NCBI RefSeq assembly: GCF_900155395.1
Contig: NZ_LT699728.1
Coordinates: 1 to 64,000 of the forward strand
Direction: 5' to 3'
DNA: 64,000 nucleotides
Source of the DNA: Merdibacter massiliensis
GTDB taxonomy: Bacteria > Bacillota_I > Bacilli_A > Erysipelotrichales > Erysipelotrichaceae
In this document: positions 25,050 through 32,354 of the stretch, one piece after another
How the letters are laid out: each line of letters opens with the position of its first letter
Position numbering within the stretch: position 1 is the stretch's first letter
Position numbers and translations under genes: made by a program
The notes under the pieces: generated by a model
What the model was told of the DNA's origin: nothing
The model's input: the letters and a program-made list of their open reading frames with translations, nothing else
Database searches by the model: none

Positions 25050-25739
25050 ATGGAAAAGTTAGAATTTATTATCAACAAATCTCAAACGGAAGTGAATCAA
25101 GTGATTGAAAAATTAATTAACCAAAAAGATTTAGAAAATAATCATATTTTCTATAATGGAAGAAATGAAGGCGAATATTCATTCTCTTTCATCATTAAAA
25201 ATGAAAATAATACTATTAAATTTAAAATATTGATTTTAAAAATTGAAGAGAATTATACAAAAATTGTATATCCTGTCAACAATAATGAAACAGATATTTC
25301 TTATATTGAAATCATAAATAGCGCAATTTCTGAAAAAATAAAATCTGAAATAAATAGATATGATATTGAAGCTAAAAAAGAAATCAAAAGCAGTTTTAAA
25401 GATACCATGACGAATGCTACACCGAAAGAAAAAAGTATCCCTAATAATGCAAGAAAACAGCGCCGGTCAAAATTACCAATATTTTTAAAAGCAATAGCGA
25501 TCATAACTTTCATTCTTGGAATCATTACTGCTTTTATACTCTCTTACACAAAAACAATAACTACTGATTACTCGTATTTTGGCGGACTAACATATGATAC
25601 ATCCTATAAATTTGATTTTTCGATATTCTTATCTTACATTATTTCTTATGTTGTATACTCAGCTATCGTTTATAGCATTGGTGAAATACTTGAAGTTGTC
25701 ATAGAAAACAATCAATTATTAAAACAAAATAAAGATTAG
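25050..25739 (+). CDS. AT-rich orphan protein with two C-terminal membrane segments
   Basis: A 229-aa protein with no recognised family. An N-terminal soluble part of about 110 residues (rich in Lys, Asn, Ile) is followed by a basic linker ('ARKQRRSKLP') and two hydrophobic helices ('AIIT..GIITAFILSY' and 'SYIISYVVYSAIVYSIG'). It is far more AT-rich than its neighbours, which suggests recent acquisition with the surrounding phage remnant. The ATG at 25050 is preceded by a run of eight G that could act as ribosome site. The reading frame also joins upstream in frame to the S24 remnant, so the start is uncertain. It may be a cargo or superinfection-type gene, which is speculation. Confidence 0.55.
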   Translation: MEKLEFIINKSQTEVNQVIEKLINQKDLENNHIFYNGRNEGEYSFSFIIKNENNTIKFKILILKIEENYTKIVYPVNNNETDISYIEIINSAISEKIKSEINRYDIEAKKEIKSSFKDTMTNATPKEKSIPNNARKQRRSKLPIFLKAIAIITFILGIITAFILSYTKTITTDYSYFGGLTYDTSYKFDFSIFLSYIISYVVYSAIVYSIGEILEVVIENNQLLKQNKD

Positions 25740-25769
25740 CAAACAAAGATCTTGGTTCTGCCAGCACCA

Positions 25770-26270
25770 AGGTCTTTTCAACAGCACTGCCGATACTGCT
25801 GAAACAGAAAAAATCATCTGGGCAGATACTACTTTTTTTTACACAGTTCCTGCATGGAAAGGAGTTTGAAACAATATTAATTTAGACTTACACACGATTG
25901 TACAAGGTAAAAAGCCAGCACCAGAAATGACAAAAGTACGATCTTTTTCTTACATAAAACTTAAATAGACAATGCTGTGACAGAGACATTGTGACGTCTC
26001 GTAAATGGCTAGAAGCATTACAACGCTGCTACGATAATGCACATTACCCTGGTGAAAATAAAGAGCAGAACATCTTATTTGGATTAATAAAACTGATGGA
26101 CACAATACATCTATCGTCATAAAGAAAACTATTGCAAGATGACAGATATAAAAAACATCAGAAATCATGACTTCAGACACAGTCATGGATCTTTGCTGAT
26201 AACTGAAGACCTTTCATCTTCTGGTATTGCAAAGCATATGCGACATATCGTTGAAAATATATACCAATGA
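25770..26270 (+). pseudogene. Decayed tyrosine recombinase (phage integrase) remnant
   Basis: Frames in this stretch carry pieces of a phage-type integrase broken by stops and frameshifts. The clearest is the catalytic region reading 'MTDIKNIRNHDFRHSHGSLLI' then 'SSGIAKHMRHIVENIYQ', equivalent to the H-x-L/F-R-H box II of tyrosine recombinases; the terminal active-site tyrosine is not recognisable. Upstream fragments ('RKWLEALQRCYDNA', 'EKIIWADTTFFYTVPAW') fit the core-domain region. It ends 50 bp from the 3' end of tRNA-Arg, the usual place for the integrase of an element inserted in a tRNA gene. Confidence 0.75.
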
Positions 26271-26287
26271 TTATTAATATATGAAAA

Positions 26288-26309
26288 AAAGCCTTTATTT
26301 AAAGGCTTT
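26288..26309 (-). terminator. Terminator after tRNA-Arg
   Basis: A 9-bp perfect stem (AAAGCCTTT / AAAGGCTTT) with a 4-nt loop followed by seven T on the minus strand, 11 bp after the encoded CCA end. Confidence 0.85.
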
Positions 26310-26319
26310 CCTTATAGAA

Positions 26320-26396
26320 TGGCGTCCACGAAGGGACTCGAACCCCTGACCGTGCGCTTAGAAGGCGCATGCTCTATCCAACTGAGCTACGTAGAC
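26320..26396 (-). tRNA. tRNA-Arg (anticodon UCU)
   Basis: A 77-nt tRNA including an encoded CCA. The acceptor stem GTCTACG pairs with CGTGGAC, the D arm is GCTC..GAGC, the anticodon loop CTTCTAA sits between TGCGC and GCGCA, and the T arm contains GGTTCGAGTCC. The TCT anticodon reads AGA/AGG arginine codons. It has its own promoter and terminator, and its 3' side abuts the decayed integrase, marking it as the probable attachment site of that element. Confidence 0.97.
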
Positions 26397-26413
26397 ATCT
26401 CAACTGCCTAATT

Positions 26414-26442
26414 ATAATAGCAGAAAGATGCCATGATTTCAA
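26414..26442 (-). promoter_or_regulatory. SigA-type promoter of tRNA-Arg
   Basis: TTGAAA (26437-26442), a 17-bp spacer and TATTAT (26414-26419) on the minus strand, ending 17 bp before the mature 5' end. Confidence 0.7.
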
Positions 26443-26470
26443 CTATTTTTCATGTATTTCTCTTTCTTCA

Positions 26471-26962
26471 TCAAAAGAAAAAACGATGTTTGCTTTTTGG
26501 TGGTTCCAGAAAAACAAATTCTGCATCGACTTTTTTCTCCTCTAAAGTCAATATCGCATAGGAAGGATTTCTTCCATCGCGGCTATATTTCAATGATCCC
26601 GGGTTTAACAACGCTACTCCTTGTACCGTTGTAAAATTTGCCACATGCGTATGTCCGTAACAAACGATATCACAACCATATTTTTTTGCGCAGGTCACCA
26701 TCTGTTCCTCTCTCTTTCGATAAGAAAATTGATGCGAGTGGATCAATAAGATACGATGCTGGCCAAAAGGAAGGATACGCTGTGCAGGGATATCATAATA
26801 GTAATCATTGTTTCCCTGAACGACCAAATAGCCGGGAAAACTTTCCATGTCATTTTCTAAATCCCCGCAATGCAAAAAAGCATCTGCCTGTGGATATTGT
26901 AATTGTAAATCATAGAGCAGATCATCTCTTCCATGTGAATCACTTACTACGATTATCTTCAT
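26471..26962 (-). CDS. YfcE/MJ0936-family metallophosphodiesterase
   Basis: A 163-aa calcineurin-like phosphoesterase. All metal-binding blocks are visible: 'VSDSHGRDD' (D-x-H), 'LHCGDLEND' (GD), 'VQGNNDYY' (GNxD), 'LIHSHQF' and 'CYGHTHVANF' (GHTH). Members hydrolyse phosphodiesters with Mn or Ni; physiological substrates are poorly known. It lies downstream of the GerMN gene on the same strand, the arrangement seen for gerM and ysnB in Bacillus, where rph and the nucleotide pyrophosphatase gene come between; here those two are missing. Confidence 0.92.
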   Translation of the reverse strand: MKIIVVSDSHGRDDLLYDLQLQYPQADAFLHCGDLENDMESFPGYLVVQGNNDYYYDIPAQRILPFGQHRILLIHSHQFSYRKREEQMVTCAKKYGCDIVCYGHTHVANFTTVQGVALLNPGSLKYSRDGRNPSYAILTLEEKKVDAEFVFLEPPKSKHRFFF

Positions 26963-27033
26963 ATTCTATCACCATCTTTGTACACGCATATCATAACAGA
27001 AATGATGAAAAGAGAAAAGAACAATCCTTTCAG

Positions 27034-28005
27034 TCAATTTAAAATATTATATTGCAATTCCTCACTTGTATATATTTTTTGTTCTTCACAACCTTGTACC
27101 AGATGTGTACACTGCAACTGAATGCCATTGACGTCATTTAAAGCACATAAAGAAAGAATAAGAGCATTGACATCATCTTTCTTTATGCTCTGGTCACTGC
27201 TGTACATGCTTTGATCCAATGTCAGTTCAACGATGCCCTCTTCCAACAAACGTATTTCCAACGCATGTCTCTGCATCGTTGAGGACAAACTGCTGCTGAT
27301 TGATAGATCTTCAATCACAGCAGCTACTTGTGATTCCAAAGAAGCCATTTCTTGAAGATCCACCCGCCGACTCTTTGGTACTAAATAATGGATCCCGTCA
27401 ATATTCTTGATTCCATATACCAGAATAGAAGCTGTATCATGCAAAGAAGCATTTGATGATTCAAATTGATTGATCCCGATCGCACGTGTCAGAGGCTGAA
27501 GCAACGGGGTCTGTGCTAACGGCAATGTGGTCAATTTTTTCCCTTCCAGTGTTAATACTACTTCTTTCACGTCTGGAAACTGCGTACAGCCCCATACAAT
27601 AGATTCCAGCATTTGTAATTCCAGCTCTGGTTCATAACTTAAAAAATTCTCATTAAGATCCAATATTGCACACGCATCCCTTACTTCAATCGTATCATAA
27701 ATATCTTCTTTTGAAAAAAAGCTGGAGAATCCATCCATTTTTTGTTCACCGCTCAGATACCCTAACATGACCTCAATCTGACTCTTGCTATCCTGAACTT
27801 CCTCTTGCGCAATAGCCAAAGGTATTAACATCTGCTCTTCATCCATCAGATATACTTGCAGATATTCCATATTCTCATTTGTTTGCATCCTTATCTCGCT
27901 TTCTTTGTCTTCATTAGTGACCAGCAGCAGAAAAACACAAGTCAAGCTCCCTGCGATCAAAAAAGAAACAAATTTTCTAATCGGTCTATTTGTGAACCAT
28001 TGCAA
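27034..28005 (-). CDS. GerMN-domain membrane-anchored protein (GerM-like)
   Basis: About 323 aa. One N-terminal membrane helix ('FVSFLIAGSLTCVFLLLV') anchors two repeated GerMN domains (about residues 45-170 and 200-320), each with a 'L..L..P..ELQ.LES..' or 'L.L....N' pattern. In Bacillus, GerM is a mother-cell protein needed for cortex synthesis and for the SpoIIIA-SpoIIQ channel. The most credible start is TTG at 28005, six bases after an AGAGGTG site; a GTG three codons earlier coincides with the site itself. A lipobox cysteine is not obvious. It follows the VanY-like gene after a terminator. Confidence 0.8.
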   Translation of the reverse strand: MQWFTNRPIRKFVSFLIAGSLTCVFLLLVTNEDKESEIRMQTNENMEYLQVYLMDEEQMLIPLAIAQEEVQDSKSQIEVMLGYLSGEQKMDGFSSFFSKEDIYDTIEVRDACAILDLNENFLSYEPELELQMLESIVWGCTQFPDVKEVVLTLEGKKLTTLPLAQTPLLQPLTRAIGINQFESSNASLHDTASILVYGIKNIDGIHYLVPKSRRVDLQEMASLESQVAAVIEDLSISSSLSSTMQRHALEIRLLEEGIVELTLDQSMYSSDQSIKKDDVNALILSLCALNDVNGIQLQCTHLVQGCEEQKIYTSEELQYNILN

Positions 28006-28045
28006 ATCGATCACCTCTGCTACAACTTATGATAAAAACAAAAGA

Positions 28046-28068
28046 AAAAGACATCCGTAATGTCTTTT
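28046..28068 (-). terminator. Terminator after the VanY-like gene
   Basis: A 9-bp perfect stem (AAAAGACAT / ATGTCTTTT) with a 5-nt loop and a T-rich tail, 11 bp past the stop codon. Confidence 0.8.
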
Positions 28069-28079
28069 CCTCATCTATA

Positions 28080-29135
28080 TCAAGAAAAATTCATTTCTTC
28101 CATACATTTGTTTTGATCATGCATCGTACGTGCGTTCTCTTCTCCAACATAACGAAGCACAAATGGCTGCCAGGCTCTCTTTGTGACCGATTCTTTTCCT
28201 TCTTCATATCGGATCACAAATCCATAACGATACGCATTTTCTTTCAACCAAGCAATCTGTTGCCGCTGCAGATCAGTAAGAGACTCTTCACAAGCAGAAT
28301 AGTCCAGTTCCCCATCTTTCTTGATTTTCACCAGAGAATTCCAATCCGCATTTAATTGAAAAGAAACAGTATATCCTAATTGAAATTCACTTTCTCCCGG
28401 CATATCTTCAAACCAGGAAACATTCTCTTTGTATTCTTCCTCTGCATTTTCATATAAAGACACCTGAGATTCAAAAGAAGTATAGGCACGATCGATCGTT
28501 AATCCTCCGCCTTTCTCTCCATTGATTTCGCTTGCATCCTCTATTAAGCGCGAGAGCGCTTCAGCAGCATCCGTTTGCAGATAAAAACCTTTTGAGTCTC
28601 CACTGGTTTCTATGACTGGTAAATGTTCTAATAAAACAAGATCTTTCGGTTCATAGCTGAACACAGTAGAGTGCCCTTGCAATATAAGCGTAAAATCATT
28701 AGGGCGTGACACCAATTGGGAATCTGCATCATATTCTTCATTTGTTTCAAAGTAGCGGATCAAATCACTGTAAGAATAATTGCTTAAAATATCTTCTAAC
28801 GAATTATAGGTCATTTGATTTCGATATTCATTGATAAAATTAACGATGTAATCCGCATCATCTTTTTGTGTTTGCATTGCAGTTGCATACCAGCGGGTAT
28901 TTGTGATATCAAAGCCCTCGACTTTGATAAATGGCATGATTTCATCTGGTGTAATCTGCTGCGTGATCAGATAATTAATATCATCCTGATCCAAATATGT
29001 AAGCAGTGTTTCCCGGTCTACCTCATCTGCATAGGGATAGCGAGCCAATGGGTCATAAGATTGATTCATCCAATAAAAACAAATTCCAAACACTGCCATG
29101 ATCACCGCTATAAATCCCATTCGTTTCCATATCAT
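28080..29135 (-). CDS. VanY-like M15 peptidase homologue with lost metal ligands
   Basis: A 351-aa protein anchored by one N-terminal helix ('MGFIAVIMAVFGICFYW'). The C-terminal half follows the D-Ala-D-Ala carboxypeptidase (M15B, VanY/DacC) plan. The zinc motif S-x-H-x-x-G-x-A-x-D appears as 'SEFQLGYTVSF' (about residues 249-259), so the His is Phe and the Asp is Ser. The E-P-W-H-x-R-Y-V-G region appears as 'RAWQPFVLRYVG', which lacks the expected His. It therefore cannot bind zinc in the usual way. Function may be regulatory or muropeptide-binding. The ATG at 29135 has AGAGGTG upstream; an in-frame GTG three codons earlier overlaps that site. Confidence 0.75.
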   Translation of the reverse strand: MIWKRMGFIAVIMAVFGICFYWMNQSYDPLARYPYADEVDRETLLTYLDQDDINYLITQQITPDEIMPFIKVEGFDITNTRWYATAMQTQKDDADYIVNFINEYRNQMTYNSLEDILSNYSYSDLIRYFETNEEYDADSQLVSRPNDFTLILQGHSTVFSYEPKDLVLLEHLPVIETSGDSKGFYLQTDAAEALSRLIEDASEINGEKGGGLTIDRAYTSFESQVSLYENAEEEYKENVSWFEDMPGESEFQLGYTVSFQLNADWNSLVKIKKDGELDYSACEESLTDLQRQQIAWLKENAYRYGFVIRYEEGKESVTKRAWQPFVLRYVGEENARTMHDQNKCMEEMNFS

Positions 29136-29209
29136 CACTATCACCTCTTGCTAGCAGCTCTGTTGTATAATTATAGCATACTCTGTTCAATATTCGACAA
29201 AATTTCCAT

Positions 29210-30253
29210 TTAATCCAAAGGGATCCTTTGCCCGCTGGAGGGATCAAAAAAATGACAATCTTTCAGCGCAAAAGTAAGTTTTCCTGTTAGGGACATGTTT
29301 TCCCGGGGAGCACATTGCACTTGCAAGGTATATCCTTCCCAATGAACTTTTACCTGCATATGATCCCCAAAATACATGGTGCTTTCACAAACAGCAGTAC
29401 TGTAACCTTCCTCGTCAAAGAAAATATCATACGGCCGAAGTCCAACGATCAACTGTTGGTAATTCTTTGATTGCAGATTTTTAGGTAGCGGCAAGACAAC
29501 GGATCCAAAAATAAGCGCTTCTTGTTTCACAGGAACTTTTAACAGATTCATTGCTGGCTGATTCATAAATCGAGCGACAAAAGTCGTCTGCGGCCGTTCA
29601 TAAATCGATTGCGGAGTTCCCTGCTGCTGGATGGAACCATCTTTCATCACAATCAGATGATCTGCTAAACGAAGGGCTTCCTGTTGGTCATGCGTTACAT
29701 ATAGGATGGTCAGTCCCAGCTGCTGCTGTAATGATCGCAATTTATTTCCCAGGCTTAACTTCAAGGGAGCATCTAAGGAGCTGAAAGGTTCATCCATCAA
29801 GATTAGATTGGCCCCTTTCATCAAAGCACGCCCGATTGCTGTCCTTTGTTTCTCTCCTCCAGACAACGTATCACTTTGTTGCGCAAGCAGCCCGCTTAAA
29901 TTCAACAATTCTGCAATTTGCTTTGCTTTCTCCAATGTACCTTTTGCGTCGATCGGAGCTCCAAACAGAATGTTTTCCAGCACGCTCATGTGCGGAAATA
30001 AAGCTGGATCTTGAAAAACGATGGCAATTTCTTTACTGCAATTCACATGTGGTTCGCCGTTGATGGAAATCATTCCTGCGTCTGCTTCCTGCAAATGACT
30101 GACGATTTCTAATAAAGTAGTCTTCCCACACCCGCTTGGACCAACGATCACGGTAAAACTTCCCTTTTTCAAAGAAAAACTACAGTCATTTAGTACCCAT
30201 TTTTTTTCAAAGCGTTTCCTGATTCCTTGACAAACAAGTACTTCTTCTTGCAT
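29210..30253 (-). CDS. Orphan ABC transporter ATPase (UgpC/PotA/MsmX type)
   Basis: A 347-aa ATPase of the importer class with a C-terminal OB/TOBE regulatory domain (about 240-347). Walker A is 'VGPSGCGKTTLLEIV', the signature is 'DTLSGGEKQRTAIGRALM', Walker B is 'LILMDEPFSSLDAPL' and the H-loop is 'YVTHDQQEALRLAD'. No permease or binding-protein gene adjoins it, so it may be a shared ATPase like MsmX that drives several sugar importers. It could also belong to an iron, polyamine or phosphonate system encoded elsewhere. The ATG at 30253 follows AGAGGA at eight bases; an in-frame upstream start lacks a site. Confidence 0.88.
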   Translation of the reverse strand: MQEEVLVCQGIRKRFEKKWVLNDCSFSLKKGSFTVIVGPSGCGKTTLLEIVSHLQEADAGMISINGEPHVNCSKEIAIVFQDPALFPHMSVLENILFGAPIDAKGTLEKAKQIAELLNLSGLLAQQSDTLSGGEKQRTAIGRALMKGANLILMDEPFSSLDAPLKLSLGNKLRSLQQQLGLTILYVTHDQQEALRLADHLIVMKDGSIQQQGTPQSIYERPQTTFVARFMNQPAMNLLKVPVKQEALIFGSVVLPLPKNLQSKNYQQLIVGLRPYDIFFDEEGYSTAVCESTMYFGDHMQVKVHWEGYTLQVQCAPRENMSLTGKLTFALKDCHFFDPSSGQRIPLD

Positions 30254-30314
30254 CGGTATCTTCCTCTCTTCTAGCAAAGCTCTGTTTTAATTATACACAG
30301 ATTCTGTTATTACA

Positions 30315-30343
30315 CAAAGAAAAACAGGACTTACTCGTCCTGT
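30315..30343 (-). terminator. Terminator overlapping the end of gerE
   Basis: On the minus strand ACAGGAC-GAGTAA-GTCCTGT followed by TTTTTC. The stop codon of gerE lies in the loop. Confidence 0.85.
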
Positions 30344-30546
30344 TCTAGATCCAGCTCCTCCAATCGCAACAGTTCAACCACTGCCTGTGCCCGTCCTTTG
30401 ACACCTAATTTCAACATCACATTGGAAATATGATTGCGTACCGTTTTATCGGAAATGCCTAGACGTTTGGCAATCTCTTTGGTGGAGTGGTTATGGATCA
30501 AAAGTTCATAGACCTCGCGTTCGCGTTTGGTCAAGATACTATACAT
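30331..30546 (-). CDS. gerE: Sporulation transcription factor GerE
   Basis: A 71-aa LuxR/FixJ-type DNA-binding protein with no receiver domain. The helix-turn-helix runs 'LTKREREVYELLIHNHSTKE' onward through 'IAKRLGISDKTVRNHISNV', and the ending 'KLGVKGRAQAVVELLRL' is nearly the same as Bacillus GerE (74 aa). In sporulation it works in the mother cell after SigK, switching on late coat genes and damping sigK. A GGAGGG site precedes the ATG. It follows uvrC by 37 bp and ends in a terminator. Confidence 0.9.
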   Translation of the reverse strand: MYSILTKREREVYELLIHNHSTKEIAKRLGISDKTVRNHISNVMLKLGVKGRAQAVVELLRLEELDLEQDE

Positions 30547-30583
30547 GTTATCCCTCCAACAGCCACACTATATACTATGCACT

Positions 30584-32353
30584 TTACTTGATCTGGTCCA
30601 AATTATGTAACAAATGATAGATGTTTTCCGCTACTTTTTCAGGTACGACTGCACTGATTTCAGAAATACTTGCTGCTTTTAATTTTTTTAAGGAGCCAAA
30701 CTGTTTCCAGATTGCTTTCTTTCTTGCATCGCCTAATCCTTCGACTTCATCCAAAATAGATCGCGTCATCGCTTTTTTACGCAATCGTCGATGATAACTG
30801 ATGGCAAAACGATGGACCTCATCTTGCATCTGTGCCAGCAGAAAGAACAATGCCCCTTCTTTCTCAATAGGAATGATCTCTCCTTGATCGTTCATCAGAT
30901 TGCTCGTATTATGGTGCTCATCTTTGACAAGACCGCAAATGGTCAGATCGAGATCCAGCATTGTCTTGATTTCTTTTGCGGCTTCCACTTGTTGATAGCC
31001 CCCATCCACGACCAATAGATCCGGTAGATTGCTGCCTTCTTTTAACAGTCGAAAATATCGGCGATACAATACTTCCCGCATGCTGTCCATATCAGACTTA
31101 TACTCTCCCAGCCGATACAAACGATATCCTTGTTTATGAGGTTCACCATCTAAGAAGACCACCATCCCGCTGACGTTGAACGTTCCTGCAAGATGTGAAT
31201 TATCAAATATTTCGATGCGATGGATCTCTTTATCAAAAATTTGAGAAAGCTGTGCCATGGCGATGCGCTTCTGCTGATCTTTTCGTTCAACCAATGTGAA
31301 TTTTTGTTCATGCGCATTTTTTGCATTACGCAATGCCATTTCGACCAGTTTTACTTTATTTCCGCGCTGTGGTTGAACGATCTTGTCTCCATACAGTTCT
31401 TTTAAGATCACTGCATCATATTCTTTTGGAATGAGAATTTCGTTTGGCAAGGGATTATGTTCATAATATTGAGCGATAAAGGCAACGAACGCTTCCATTT
31501 CTTCTTCATATAAAGGTGTCACAGAGAGAGAACGCTCTAACAATTTTCCGCCACGCATGAAGAATCCCTGAATGGATAAATAACCTTTATCTACATAATA
31601 AGCAAAGATGTCTCGATCCATATGATCCGCAAAATCGATCTGCTGTTTAGCTACCACATGGCGGATTGCCTCCATCATCTCATGAATTTCCTGTGCTTTT
31701 TCAAACTGTAACTGCTCGCTTGCTGCTAACATCTTCTCATGGAGCGACTGCAGAGTATCATCTACATCCCCTTTTAAAAAACGACGAATTTCATTGCGCA
31801 TCTTTGCATAGGTCTCTTCTTCGATCGGATGGATGCAAGGACCCAAACATTGACCAATATGATAATATAAGCATTCTTTTTTCGGCAAATGCCTGCATTT
31901 TCGAATAGGAAACATACGGTTGATCAATTTAGCCATATCATAAGCTGCGCCAGAATCTGGAAACGGTCCAAAATACTCTGCTTTTTTATCTTTGGTATTG
32001 CGCACCACTTCCAGGCGCGGAGCTTTTTCTTTGCTTAACTTCAGATACGGATATGTCTTGTCATCCATGAACATGATATTGTATGGCGGCGTATGCTTTT
32101 TGATCAGATTGATTTCTAATAACAATGCTTCCTTTTCACTGCCTGTGACGATGTATTCAAAATCATCGATATTGGCAACTAAACGTGTCGTCTTGAAATC
32201 ATGTGCGCCGACAAAATATTGCCGCACACGATTTTTCAAAATTTTTGCTTTACCGACATAGATGATATCGCCGCTTTTATTTTTCATCAGATAACAGCCA
32301 GGAAGTGCTGGCAAAATTGCCAGCTTATCGGCAATTTTATCCATATTTGCCAT
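30584..32353 (-). CDS. uvrC: Excinuclease ABC subunit C
   Basis: A 589-aa nucleotide-excision repair nuclease. The GIY-YIG domain is at the N-terminus ('ALPGCYLMKNKSGDIIYVGK', 'ILKNRVRQYF'), the UVR motif near residue 205 ('LHEKMLAASEQLQFEKAQE'), the RNase H-like UvrC endonuclease domain around 'IEIFDNSHLAGTFNVSGM' and 'PDLLVVDGGYQQVEAA', and a helix-hairpin-helix pair closes it ('LDEVEGLGDARKKAIWKQFG'). It incises both sides of a lesion with UvrA and UvrB. It begins one base after the mutS2 stop codon, and an AAAGGAAG site precedes it. Confidence 0.97.
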   Translation of the reverse strand: MANMDKIADKLAILPALPGCYLMKNKSGDIIYVGKAKILKNRVRQYFVGAHDFKTTRLVANIDDFEYIVTGSEKEALLLEINLIKKHTPPYNIMFMDDKTYPYLKLSKEKAPRLEVVRNTKDKKAEYFGPFPDSGAAYDMAKLINRMFPIRKCRHLPKKECLYYHIGQCLGPCIHPIEEETYAKMRNEIRRFLKGDVDDTLQSLHEKMLAASEQLQFEKAQEIHEMMEAIRHVVAKQQIDFADHMDRDIFAYYVDKGYLSIQGFFMRGGKLLERSLSVTPLYEEEMEAFVAFIAQYYEHNPLPNEILIPKEYDAVILKELYGDKIVQPQRGNKVKLVEMALRNAKNAHEQKFTLVERKDQQKRIAMAQLSQIFDKEIHRIEIFDNSHLAGTFNVSGMVVFLDGEPHKQGYRLYRLGEYKSDMDSMREVLYRRYFRLLKEGSNLPDLLVVDGGYQQVEAAKEIKTMLDLDLTICGLVKDEHHNTSNLMNDQGEIIPIEKEGALFFLLAQMQDEVHRFAISYHRRLRKKAMTRSILDEVEGLGDARKKAIWKQFGSLKKLKAASISEISAVVPEKVAENIYHLLHNLDQIK

Positions 32354-32354
32354 A

